This document shows positions 1 through 5,852 of a DNA stretch of 8,049 nt, piece after piece. The notes beneath the pieces are model-generated. The model was not told the DNA's origin and did not search any database. It saw only the letters and a program-made list of their open reading frames with translations. Both the position numbers and the translations under genes were made by a program. Numbering within the stretch: position 1 is the stretch's first letter; each line of letters begins with the position of its first letter. Source of the stretch: CBDCFL01 sp050300875 (GTDB lineage: Bacteria > Pseudomonadota > Alphaproteobacteria > Rhodobacterales > Rhodobacteraceae); assembly GCA_050300875.1 (NCBI GenBank), contig JBNKYL010000143.1, positions 1 to 8,049 on the forward strand. The letters run 5' to 3'.

Positions 1-1604
1 CCTTCGGTGCCTTCGTTGACACTGGCCCAACCGGCGATCTGGTAGGTCTTGGCGGGGTCGATGGCCTCGCCAGTCTTGAGCAGCGTCATCTCGGTGATCC
101 GGCTGCCTTGCGGCTTGGTGATGTCGATCCGGTAGCCAAGCCCGCCGGTCCGCACCATGTCGCCGCCCTGCTGGTAATAGGGATCGGGGTTGAACAGGTT
201 GTCGCCCACATCCTCCATCACCACCTTGATGAACTCGCCCGTCATCTCGGTGCGGTAGGCGTTGGGATAGGTCATCGACGTGACCCCCCAGATGTCTTCA
301 CGCGTGATGTCCTGCCCCGGCAGAACCGATGGCCCCCAGCGCACGCCCGGCGACATGGCGATATCGGCCTCGCGTTCTTCCAACAACGCATCGCAGATCA
401 GGTCATCCCATGACCCGTTGAAATTGCCGCGCCGGTACAGCAGCCCATCGGCCTGCCCGATCACTTCGCGCATGGCGTCTTCATGCGGCGCTCGGTCCGC
501 GTCAATCTGTGCGGCCACCTCGGGATCGGCCTCGATCACGTCCGAGAAAACTGGAATCAACTTGTGCTTGAAGCCCATCATCCGGCCTTCGCGCACATCC
601 AGATCGACGCGGCTCACGAACTTGCCATTCGAACCGGTCGCAATGATGATCGTCTCCCCCGACAAGACCGGCTCTGGCAGCGCGTCATGGGTATGCCCCG
701 ACAGGATCACGTCAATCCCGCTGACCCGCGTGGCCATCTGCTTGTCGACGTCAAACCCGTTATGGCTCAGACACACGACCAGATCCGCGCCCTCGCCACG
801 CACCTCGTCGACCATCTCCTGCATCCGTTGATCGCGAATGCCGAACGAATATTCCGGGAACATCCAGCCCGGATTGGCAATCGGCATATAGGGGAAGGCC
901 TGCCCGATCACCGCAATCTTCGCGCCACCCCGTTCAAACCACTGATAGGGCTGGAAATCTTCCGCCGGTTCATCCCACTCCGCATCGAAGATGTTCTGCC
1001 CCAGCGCCGCATATTCGACCTGCTCCACCAGCTCGCGCACCCGGTCGGACCCAAGCGTGAATTCCCAGTGAAACGTCATCGCATCGGGCTTCAACAGGTT
1101 CATCGCATTGACCACATCCTGCCCGGCGGTCTGGTAACACATATAGGACCCGTGCCAGGTATCCCCGCCATCCAGCAGGATCGCATCCGGCCTGTCCGCG
1201 CGGATCGCCTTGATGACCGTGGCAATGCGGTCCAGCCCGCCCATCCGGCCATAGGTCCCCGCAAGGGCGGAAAAATCATCATAGGTCAGCGCATAATGGC
1301 TGGCGCTGCCATCCTCGATCCCATAGGCGCGGCGGAAATCGGCCCCGGTGATGTGCGGCATCACGCCCTTGTTGGCGCCAACCCCGATATTCACCTCCGG
1401 CTCACGGAAATAGATCGGCTTCAACTGCGCATGCAGGTCGGTCAGGTGGATAATCGACACATTCCCGAACGTGTCGAATTGCAGCAACTGGTCCTGCTTC
1501 AGCGCCTGCTGCGCCGCCAGTCTGGACCAATTGCCAAACCCTGACCCGCCGACAATGGCCGAAGCGGCCATGCTGGCCTGCAGAAAATCACGACGCGAGA
1601 TCAT
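1..1604 (-). CDS. soxB: SoxB, sulfate thiohydrolase of the Sox complex (C-terminus off the left edge)
   Basis: SoxB is the periplasmic dimanganese enzyme that hydrolyses SoxY-bound S-sulfonate and releases sulfate. The reading frame is open from ATG 1604 to the window edge, giving 534 of the roughly 565 residues usual for the family. Residues 1-30 are a Tat signal with the SRRDFLQ twin-arginine motif followed by an Ala/Gly-rich stretch. Metallophosphoesterase/5'-nucleotidase-type motifs follow in order: TDLHAQ (D56, H58), LDGGDTWHG (D148), FHWEFT (H179), LSHNGFD (H281) and SGHTHD (H304, H306). The HWEF motif in place of GNHEF is typical of SoxB and separates it from true nucleotidases. The 5'-nucleotidase C-terminal domain fills the rest. 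The start is fixed by a GGGAGGA ribosome site just upstream. The gene lies 98 bp after soxA, across a terminator and a candidate operator, so it may be transcribed separately. The truncation is only the window edge. Confidence 0.96.
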   Translation of the reverse strand, partial: MISRRDFLQASMAASAIVGGSGFGNWSRLAAQQALKQDQLLQFDTFGNVSIIHLTDLHAQLKPIYFREPEVNIGVGANKGVMPHITGADFRRAYGIEDGSASHYALTYDDFSALAGTYGRMGGLDRIATVIKAIRADRPDAILLDGGDTWHGSYMCYQTAGQDVVNAMNLLKPDAMTFHWEFTLGSDRVRELVEQVEYAALGQNIFDAEWDEPAEDFQPYQWFERGGAKIAVIGQAFPYMPIANPGWMFPEYSFGIRDQRMQEMVDEVRGEGADLVVCLSHNGFDVDKQMATRVSGIDVILSGHTHDALPEPVLSGETIIIATGSNGKFVSRVDLDVREGRMMGFKHKLIPVFSDVIEADPEVAAQIDADRAPHEDAMREVIGQADGLLYRRGNFNGSWDDLICDALLEEREADIAMSPGVRWGPSVLPGQDITREDIWGVTSMTYPNAYRTEMTGEFIKVVMEDVGDNLFNPDPYYQQGGDMVRTGGLGYRIDITKPQGSRITEMTLLKTGEAIDPAKTYQIAGWASVNEGTE

Positions 1605-1702
1605 GGTCTATCCTCCCACCCGATGCAGATAAATGCACATAAGTGAATGTATTTGAAAGAAAAACCCCGCCGCGCAGATGCGTGGCGGGGCTTCTCGATT
1701 GC
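1605..1702 (-). promoter_or_regulatory. soxA-soxB intergenic region with candidate SoxR-type operator
   Basis: This 98-bp gap is AT-rich on its soxB side (about 1625-1660), unlike the GC-rich genes. At 1643-1655 it contains GTGAATGTATTTG on the plus strand, matching the motif GTGAAT-N3-TTT(G/C) also found before soxV and soxX. The adjoining bases, TGCACATAAGTGAA (1634-1647), form an imperfect inverted repeat resembling the palindrome in front of soxX. The site is about 40 bp upstream of the soxB start and just past the terminator that follows soxA. That position suits control of a soxB promoter, but I could not pick a convincing -35/-10 pair. The assignment to SoxR, an ArsR-family repressor, is inference. 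Confidence 0.45.
1660..1690 (-). terminator. Intrinsic terminator after soxA
   Basis: On the minus strand an 11-position stem has arms at 1690-1680 and 1675-1665. CCCCGCC pairs with GGCGGGG, then there is one A-C mismatch, then CGC pairs with GCG. The loop is four bases (ATCT), and five T residues follow at once (1664-1660). The hairpin starts 12 bp after the soxA stop codon. It is a textbook factor-independent terminator, oriented to stop transcripts coming from soxV-soxA before soxB. Confidence 0.82.
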
Positions 1703-2554
1703 TTAGTTGCGGACAGACGGGCCTTCGACCGACAACCCGTTCCCGCGCGAAGCTACATACAGCTCCAGCGCGACGAACTCGGGGGACCCGGCGCTGAACG
1801 GCTCGGCCATCGAATCGCGGATGCACCCGTTGAAACGGTTATGCACCGCGTTCAGCTTGGTGTTCTTCAACCGGTAGGCCGGGAACCCGTTGATCTGCCC
1901 CTGGGACAGATGGTCAGCCCGGATCAGGTTGCCGTAATTGTCCTCGTGGCAATTCGAGCAGGCCAGTTCCAGCTGACCGTAGCGGGTATAGTAGATTTCC
2001 TTACCCAGCTCCCAGGTCGACTGCGCCGGACCGTCGATGGCAACATTGACCGGCATCCCGCGCGATACGAATGACAAAAGCGCCTCCATATCAATCGCGG
2101 TCCCTGAATCGTATTTCCAGGCTTCCGCGCCCATACGGTTCACGCGACAGTCATTCATCTGCATCTGCAGGGTGCGAACCTCGCCTGCTGCCTCGTTCCA
2201 CTTGGGATAGACAGCCCTGACGCCGGCCATTTCTTCCGGGGTACCGTGACAGGAAGCGCAGGATTTCTCCTCGGTCCCGACGACGGTCTCCCAGGTCACC
2301 ATGGCGTTTTCGACACCGACCATACCCGGATTGTCGAAGTCGTCCATTTCCATGGCTTGGGTTTCGTCCGACCGGAAACGCCAGCCGGAAAAGATCGTAT
2401 CGACATTTTCCATGTGTGCCGGAGCCGCCGTTTCGGTGACAATGTTGATTTCGCCATTGATCACCAGGCTGTCACCATCCGGGCCAGCAAACGCTGGCAT
2501 GGCCAAACTCGCCAATGCCATCGCGCCCGCAAGGTGGAGTTTATTATTCTTCAT
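1703..2554 (-). CDS. soxA: SoxA, diheme cytochrome c subunit of SoxXA
   Basis: SoxA pairs with SoxX to form the periplasmic c-type cytochrome that couples thiosulfate oxidatively to the SoxY cysteine. The protein is 283 residues. A Sec signal peptide occupies about residues 1-23 and ends PAFA. Two heme-binding motifs are present, CASCH (99-103) and CSNCH (199-203), so this is the diheme type known from Rhodovulum and Paracoccus. C136 (NDCRVNR) fits the axial cysteine ligand of the first heme. C244 (NGCIRD) fits the active-site cysteine of the second heme, which carries a persulfide in characterised SoxA proteins. The start is placed at ATG 2554 because GGAGGG lies just upstream and the signal peptide begins here. 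An in-frame ATG at 2578 would add eight residues and put that ribosome site inside the gene. The gap from soxZ is 24 bp, and a terminator follows. Confidence 0.96.
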   Translation of the reverse strand: MKNNKLHLAGAMALASLAMPAFAGPDGDSLVINGEINIVTETAAPAHMENVDTIFSGWRFRSDETQAMEMDDFDNPGMVGVENAMVTWETVVGTEEKSCASCHGTPEEMAGVRAVYPKWNEAAGEVRTLQMQMNDCRVNRMGAEAWKYDSGTAIDMEALLSFVSRGMPVNVAIDGPAQSTWELGKEIYYTRYGQLELACSNCHEDNYGNLIRADHLSQGQINGFPAYRLKNTKLNAVHNRFNGCIRDSMAEPFSAGSPEFVALELYVASRGNGLSVEGPSVRN

Positions 2555-2578
2555 TCTGTTCCCTCCCTGCTGGGACAT

Positions 2579-2905
2579 TCAAACGCTGATCGGCTTGACG
2601 TCTTCGTAGACCGACCCGTCATCATCGTACCAGGTGAACTTGAACTCACCGGCTTCGGGCACGGTGGCCTCGAATTCGAAATATGGGTTGGTCGAAATCG
2701 CCGGTTCCATCGTCACGTCGATGACGTTCTGACCGTTGAAGTCGCAGGTAAAGCGGTTGATGATCGACCGCGGGATGACATTGCCGTCACTATCCTTACG
2801 GTTTCCCGATTCCATGATGTGGCTGATCAGCGTCTTGATCGTGATCACCTCGCCAGCAGCGGCCGACTTCGGAACTTTGACGCGGGGTTTAACTCCAGAT
2901 GCCAT
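2579..2905 (-). CDS. soxZ: SoxZ, partner of the SoxY sulfur carrier
   Basis: SoxZ forms the heterodimer with SoxY that carries sulfur intermediates on a SoxY cysteine through the periplasmic cycle. The 108-residue protein is full length for the family and predicted to be an immunoglobulin-like beta-sandwich. The opening (KPRVKVPKSAAAGEVITIKTL), the central INRFTCDFNGQ with the family cysteine (C54), and the end (FKFTWYDDDGSVYED) are characteristic SoxZ segments. There is no signal peptide, as expected, because SoxZ is exported folded with Tat-targeted SoxY. AGGAGA lies before ATG 2905. It follows soxY by 18 bp and precedes soxA by 24 bp, consistent with one transcript. Confidence 0.96.
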   Translation of the reverse strand: MASGVKPRVKVPKSAAAGEVITIKTLISHIMESGNRKDSDGNVIPRSIINRFTCDFNGQNVIDVTMEPAISTNPYFEFEATVPEAGEFKFTWYDDDGSVYEDVKPISV

Positions 2906-2923
2906 TTTCTTGTTCTCCTGTTC

Positions 2924-3340
2924 TTAGCCGCCGCAGCCGCCGATGGTGACCTTCACGGTCTGGGCAGTGCGCACGAAGGACCCATCGGCCATTTTCGCAA
3001 CTGCAATCACGTCCTGCGTACCGGCGAGCCGGATGCGGGTCGATGCGGATTGCGAACCGGCCAGCGGTCCGAAGTTGAAGGTTGCGACCGGCGGGGTCGG
3101 GTTGCCGGCCGCATAGACCGCAATTGCCACTGCACCGGGTGCTGCCACGGAAATCGGAACCGTATTGCCGTTTTCAGCGATCTCTGGCGCCGTAAGCGTC
3201 ACGCCACCTTCGCCCATGGCCGCGCCACCGGTGAACTCGGCGATATTGTCATCGACAGCGGCCGAAACCTGGAATGGCATGAAGCCTGCAACGGCTGCCC
3301 CCATTCCGATCGCCAGCGTCTCACGTCTGGTAAACTTCAT
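2924..3340 (-). CDS. soxY: SoxY, sulfur-carrier protein with GGCGG swinging arm
   Basis: SoxY is the periplasmic carrier whose C-terminal cysteine is conjugated to thiosulfate by SoxXA, hydrolysed by SoxB and further oxidised by SoxCD. The 138-residue precursor has a Tat signal, TRRETLA at residues 4-10, with likely cleavage after VSA (about residue 27). The mature protein has the usual alternating beta-strand composition. It ends in GGCGG (134-138), which places the substrate-bearing cysteine at C136, two residues from the end. GAGGAG stands upstream of ATG 3340. It sits 26 bp after soxX and 18 bp before soxZ. Confidence 0.97.
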   Translation of the reverse strand: MKFTRRETLAIGMGAAVAGFMPFQVSAAVDDNIAEFTGGAAMGEGGVTLTAPEIAENGNTVPISVAAPGAVAIAVYAAGNPTPPVATFNFGPLAGSQSASTRIRLAGTQDVIAVAKMADGSFVRTAQTVKVTIGGCGG

Positions 3341-3366
3341 CTTTCTCTCCTCGAATCTTTGGACCG

Positions 3367-3840
3367 CTATTCTTTCAGTGTCAGCAAATAGGCCACGACA
3401 TCTTCGATCTCCTGCGCCGTCAGAATCGGCGGCAGGGGCTCGGTCGCGGGCTTCTTGGTGAACCCGATGCCCGGGCGGATGTAGCCGCGATCCTTGTAGA
3501 AGGACGGCATCATCGTGCCTTCGAACGTGTGCTTGGCGTCGATCACGATGCCGCGCAGTTCGGCTTCAGAATACACGTCAGCCGGATATTCCAGCATCGG
3601 TCCGATTTCGCCATGAAATGCCCATTGGGCCAGCGACGGCGTTTCGTGGCATGCAATGCAATTGCCTTTGCCCTTGTTCATCATCTTGGCGCCATTTTCC
3701 GGATCGCCCGGCACGCCAGTAAGCGACGCGGCGACCGCCCCATAGTCGTCAAAATCGACGTCGATGGGGGCTGTTGATTCGGCCATTGCGGCGCTTGCGG
3801 ACACGAATGTGGCCACAATAAATGTAGCTGTTAGTTTCAT
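3367..3840 (-). CDS. soxX: SoxX, monoheme cytochrome c subunit of SoxXA
   Basis: SoxX receives electrons from the SoxA active-site heme and passes them to the respiratory chain through small cytochromes. The 157-residue protein has a Sec signal at residues 1-20 (ending AAMA), one heme motif CIACH (61-65), and a downstream GTMMPSFYK segment whose M111 is the likely distal heme ligand. A typical class I cytochrome C-terminal helix follows (LTAQEIEDVVAYLLTLKE). GGGAGGA directly precedes ATG 3840. A 128-bp AT-rich gap separates it from soxW. This is the known wx control region in relatives, so soxX is probably the first gene of a soxXYZA transcript. Confidence 0.96.
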   Translation of the reverse strand: MKLTATFIVATFVSASAAMAESTAPIDVDFDDYGAVAASLTGVPGDPENGAKMMNKGKGNCIACHETPSLAQWAFHGEIGPMLEYPADVYSEAELRGIVIDAKHTFEGTMMPSFYKDRGYIRPGIGFTKKPATEPLPPILTAQEIEDVVAYLLTLKE

Positions 3841-3968
3841 TTATCCTCCCGTAGCTTCAGGCTTTCGTCTTTCAGCTGCCCAAAGGCTAGGCAATTTGTC
3901 GCATTCACGCAATAATAAATCACATTATGTGAATATCTTTGCGGAAAATTACCGGGATAACACCGAAA
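3841..3968 (-). promoter_or_regulatory. soxW-soxX control region with palindromic candidate operator
   Basis: The gap contains a perfect 13-bp palindrome, TCACATTATGTGA (3920-3932). The shared sox motif GTGAATATCTTTG (3929-3941) overlaps its edge. Read toward soxX, a TATTAT hexamer (3917-3912), five of six matches to the -10 consensus, follows the palindrome directly, but no good -35 lies at the right distance. An alternative pair is TTGCGT (3912-3907) and TAGCCT (3889-3884) with a 17-bp spacer. In Paracoccus and Pseudaminobacter the ArsR-family repressor SoxR is known to bind the soxW-soxX gap. Assigning that role to this palindrome is inference. No terminator was seen after soxW. Confidence 0.6.
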
Positions 3969-4562
3969 TCAGTCGGTATTGCCGTCCGCGCGCTCTGTTA
4001 TGCGACGGGCGTGGTAGCGCTGGAAATCTTCGTCACCGTCCAGCAAGTAACGTTCTTCCCAGACCCAGGTCAGCATGTCCTGAGTCGTGCCCGGCGCAAA
4101 TGCCCCCGGCATCACCGAAACAGCAGCCCGCACGGCGCTTTGATCTTCGGCCACCTCCTGCGGCAGGAAAATCATCGTTGGCGTGAACAACAGCCCCCAT
4201 TTGCGCGCCGCCTGCTTCTCGCTCAGCACCTCACCGTCGAAATCGGTAATCTCGGTATCGCCATGCAGATTGATCTGCACGACAAAGTAGTGATCCTCGA
4301 TCAGCCCCTCGACCACCGGGTGCGGGAACGTGTTTTCGTGCATTTCCGTGCAATAGATGCAGCCGCGCTGTTCAACCAGCAGCATCAGCCGCTTGCCTTC
4401 GGCATTGGCCTCTTCCAGATCTTCGCGCAGATCCTTGAACGTGTCGCGCATCCACGCCGTCTTGTGCAGACCGTCGTCGCCCATCTGCGCGGCCAGACCC
4501 ATTCCCGCCCAGATCGCCAGCCCTGCCGCCGCAAGGGTCGCCTTCATTGCCAAACGTGCCAT
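3969..4562 (-). CDS. soxW: SoxW, periplasmic thioredoxin
   Basis: SoxW is a periplasmic thiol-disulfide protein reduced by SoxV. It helps keep Sox proteins in a reduced, active state, and in Paracoccus pantotrophus it is not essential for thiosulfate oxidation. The 197-residue protein has an N-terminal signal sequence (about 1-25, hydrophobic and ending GLAA). A thioredoxin-like fold follows with the redox motif CIYC at 68-71 (EQRGCIYCTEMH) and the cis-proline segment FTPTMIFLP. ATG 4562 is chosen because GGGAGGA stands about seven bases before it. An in-frame start at 4592 would overlap soxV and put a charged stretch before the signal. The gap from soxV is 22 bp. The acidic C-terminal tail after the thioredoxin fold is unremarkable. 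Confidence 0.92.
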   Translation of the reverse strand: MARLAMKATLAAAGLAIWAGMGLAAQMGDDGLHKTAWMRDTFKDLREDLEEANAEGKRLMLLVEQRGCIYCTEMHENTFPHPVVEGLIEDHYFVVQINLHGDTEITDFDGEVLSEKQAARKWGLLFTPTMIFLPQEVAEDQSAVRAAVSVMPGAFAPGTTQDMLTWVWEERYLLDGDEDFQRYHARRITERADGNTD

Positions 4563-4584
4563 TTTTCGTCCTCCCAAACGACTG

Positions 4585-5322
4585 TCAGCCAATTTTCTGG
4601 AACGCGGGGAACCATTCGATCAACGCGTTCGAAATCACATTTACCGTATCCGTCGCGATGAAAATCGCGAACAGGATCATCATCACGCCCATCACTTTTT
4701 CGGCATGACCGAGGTATTTGCGGTTGCGCTGCAACCACGCCAGGAACGGCCGCGCAAACACTGCCGCCACCACGAATGGCGCCGTCATGCCCAGCCCGAA
4801 CACCGCCAGCAACAACGCCCCTTGCACGATGTCGCCCATGCCCGACGCGATCATCAGGATCGACGCCAGAACCGGACCCACGCAGGCCGTCCAGCCAAAG
4901 CCGAAAGCCAACCCCATCACGTAGGCCCCCACCACTGTGGACGGGTCCGATTTCGACTGCATCCGGGCCTCGCGCATCAAAAATCCGATGCGAATAACCC
5001 CCAGAAAATGCAGGCCGAAAATGAAAATGACCGCCGCCGCCACATAGGCCAGTGTCGATTTCCATTGCGCGAAAGTCTGACCCAGCGCGGTCGCCCCCAT
5101 GCCCATCAACATGAATATCGTCGTAACACCCAGCGCGAACATGATCGCCGATGTGACCAACCGCCGTTGCGCACCCGGCGCGATTTCGCCGTCGCCGCGC
5201 AATTCGGCCATGGAAATGCCGGCCATGTAGGACAGGTAGAACGGGACCATCGGCAGAATGCAGGGCGTGAAGAAGGCCAGCAACCCGGCCGTCAACGCGC
5301 CGATATAGGAAACATCCAGCAT
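4585..5322 (-). CDS. soxV: SoxV, CcdA-family membrane electron conduit
   Basis: SoxV moves reducing equivalents from cytoplasmic thioredoxin across the inner membrane to SoxW and SoxS. The roughly 245-residue protein has six hydrophobic segments and the two CcdA/DsbD-beta redox cysteines: one in FFTPCILPMVP near residue 21, the other in GWTACVGPVL near residue 147. Each is followed by proline-containing motifs typical of the family. The start is set at ATG 5322, with AAGGA eight bases upstream; the GTG immediately before it (5325) is also possible and adds one residue. It is the first gene of the minus-strand sox unit and diverges from soxS across a 73-bp gap. Confidence 0.94.
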   Translation of the reverse strand: MLDVSYIGALTAGLLAFFTPCILPMVPFYLSYMAGISMAELRGDGEIAPGAQRRLVTSAIMFALGVTTIFMLMGMGATALGQTFAQWKSTLAYVAAAVIFIFGLHFLGVIRIGFLMREARMQSKSDPSTVVGAYVMGLAFGFGWTACVGPVLASILMIASGMGDIVQGALLLAVFGLGMTAPFVVAAVFARPFLAWLQRNRKYLGHAEKVMGVMMILFAIFIATDTVNVISNALIEWFPAFQKIG

Positions 5323-5352
5323 CACCGATATCCTTGATGGTAACGTTCAATC

Positions 5353-5382
5353 ATATTAGAAAGTGTGAATTGGTTTCGTCAA
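5353..5382 (-). promoter_or_regulatory. Predicted soxV promoter with candidate operator in the spacer
   Basis: Read toward soxV, a -35 box TTGACG (5382-5377; five of six matches) and a -10 box TAATAT (5358-5353; four of six) are separated by 18 bp. The expected start of transcription is near 5346, leaving a leader of about 24 bases before soxV. The spacer holds the shared sox motif, GTGAATTGGTTTC on the plus strand (5365-5377). A repressor there would block the promoter directly. In relatives SoxR binds the soxS-soxV gap. The plus-strand promoter of soxS must lie in the same short region; only a weak pair, TTGATG (5334-5339) with TAGAAA (17-bp spacing), was visible. Confidence 0.6.
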
Positions 5383-5395
5383 TCGGGTGATTGCC

Positions 5396-5755
5396 ATGCG
5401 CCTTTTGCTTGCCACGTTGTTCAGCCTTCTCACGCTCTCCGCGCAGGCGGCAGACCTTGTCATGGTCGAACAGGACGGCTGCCATTGGTGCATGCGCTGG
5501 AACGAAGAGATCTCGCATATCTACCCCAAGACCCCCGAAGGCCAGTTTGCCCCGCTCATCCGCCGTGACCTCTCCGCCCCCGAACCCGAAGGCGTCACTT
5601 TCGCCCGCAAGGTCGTCTTCACCCCCACCTTCGTGCTGATCGAAGACGGCCGCGAACTCGCCCGGATCGAAGGATACCCGGGCGAAGATTTCTTCTGGTC
5701 GCTGTTGGGCATGATGTTGCAATCGCAGACCGACTTCGCCCTGCCTGAAAGCTGA
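5396..5755 (+). CDS. soxS: SoxS, small periplasmic thioredoxin
   Basis: SoxS is a periplasmic thioredoxin-like protein that reactivates SoxY by reducing inappropriate disulfide or persulfide adducts; its own electrons come from SoxV. The protein has 119 residues. A signal peptide covers about 1-18 (ends SAQA), followed by a thioredoxin core with the redox motif CHWC at 29-32 (QDGCHWCMRW) and the cis-proline motif FTPTFVLIEDG. ATG 5396 is preferred because the signal peptide starts there and GGGTG lies seven bases upstream. The GTG at 5387 has no ribosome site. The gene is divergent from soxV, the arrangement found in Paracoccus, but soxR is not beside it here. Confidence 0.92.
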   Translation: MRLLLATLFSLLTLSAQAADLVMVEQDGCHWCMRWNEEISHIYPKTPEGQFAPLIRRDLSAPEPEGVTFARKVVFTPTFVLIEDGRELARIEGYPGEDFFWSLLGMMLQSQTDFALPES

Positions 5756-5771
5756 CCTCGCGTCACCTTGC

Positions 5772-5800
5772 TTGACCCGCGCCCCTTTGCCACAAATACT
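5772..5800 (+). promoter_or_regulatory. Predicted promoter for the soxT-like gene
   Basis: TTGACC (5772-5777; five of six matches to the -35 consensus) and AATACT (5795-5800; four of six to the -10) are separated by exactly 17 bp. They lie between soxS and the permease gene. Transcription would begin near 5807, at the GGGAGG ribosome site of a short leader ORF. The permease may therefore be expressed independently of the soxS/soxV control region. This is prediction from consensus only. Confidence 0.5.
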
Positions 5801-5819
5801 GGCGGCGGGAGGCGCGCGC

Positions 5820-5852
5820 ATGGTTGGGACATCACGCGAAAAAATGCGATGA
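5820..5852 (+). CDS. Candidate 10-residue leader ORF overlapping soxT start
   Basis: ATG 5820 opens a 10-codon ORF, MVGTSREKMR. Its TGA stop (5850-5852) overlaps the ATG of the permease gene (5849-5851) as ATGA. It has a good ribosome site, GGGAGG at 5807-5812, seven bases upstream, whereas the permease ATG has no recognisable site of its own. Translation of the permease could therefore depend on ribosomes terminating on this leader. The peptide resembles nothing I recognise, and it may serve only as a translation entry point. Confidence 0.4.
   Translation: MVGTSREKMR

Noticed and set aside
483..1544. Long plus-strand open frame opposite soxB
   Set aside because: It is antisense to a clear soxB with all family motifs; long antisense frames are expected at this GC content, and its product has no recognisable domain or ribosome site.
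2555..2578. Upstream ATG for soxA at 2578, adding eight residues
   Set aside because: The GGAGGG ribosome site would fall inside the coding sequence, and the signal peptide starts at 2554.
2246..3391. Long plus-strand open frame opposite soxA, soxZ and soxY
   Set aside because: It crosses three well-supported sox genes and their gaps, and its His/Arg/Asp-rich product looks like an antisense shadow.
4563..4592. Upstream start for soxW at 4592
   Set aside because: It would overlap the soxV 3' end and place charged residues before the signal sequence; the ribosome site fits ATG 4562.
3939..4661. Plus-strand open frame opposite soxW
   Set aside because: It is antisense to the CXXC thioredoxin gene and starts in the regulatory gap without a ribosome site.
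5768..5848. TTG start at 5768 for the permease
   Set aside because: There is no ribosome site, it precedes the predicted promoter, and the family-typical N-terminus begins at 5849.
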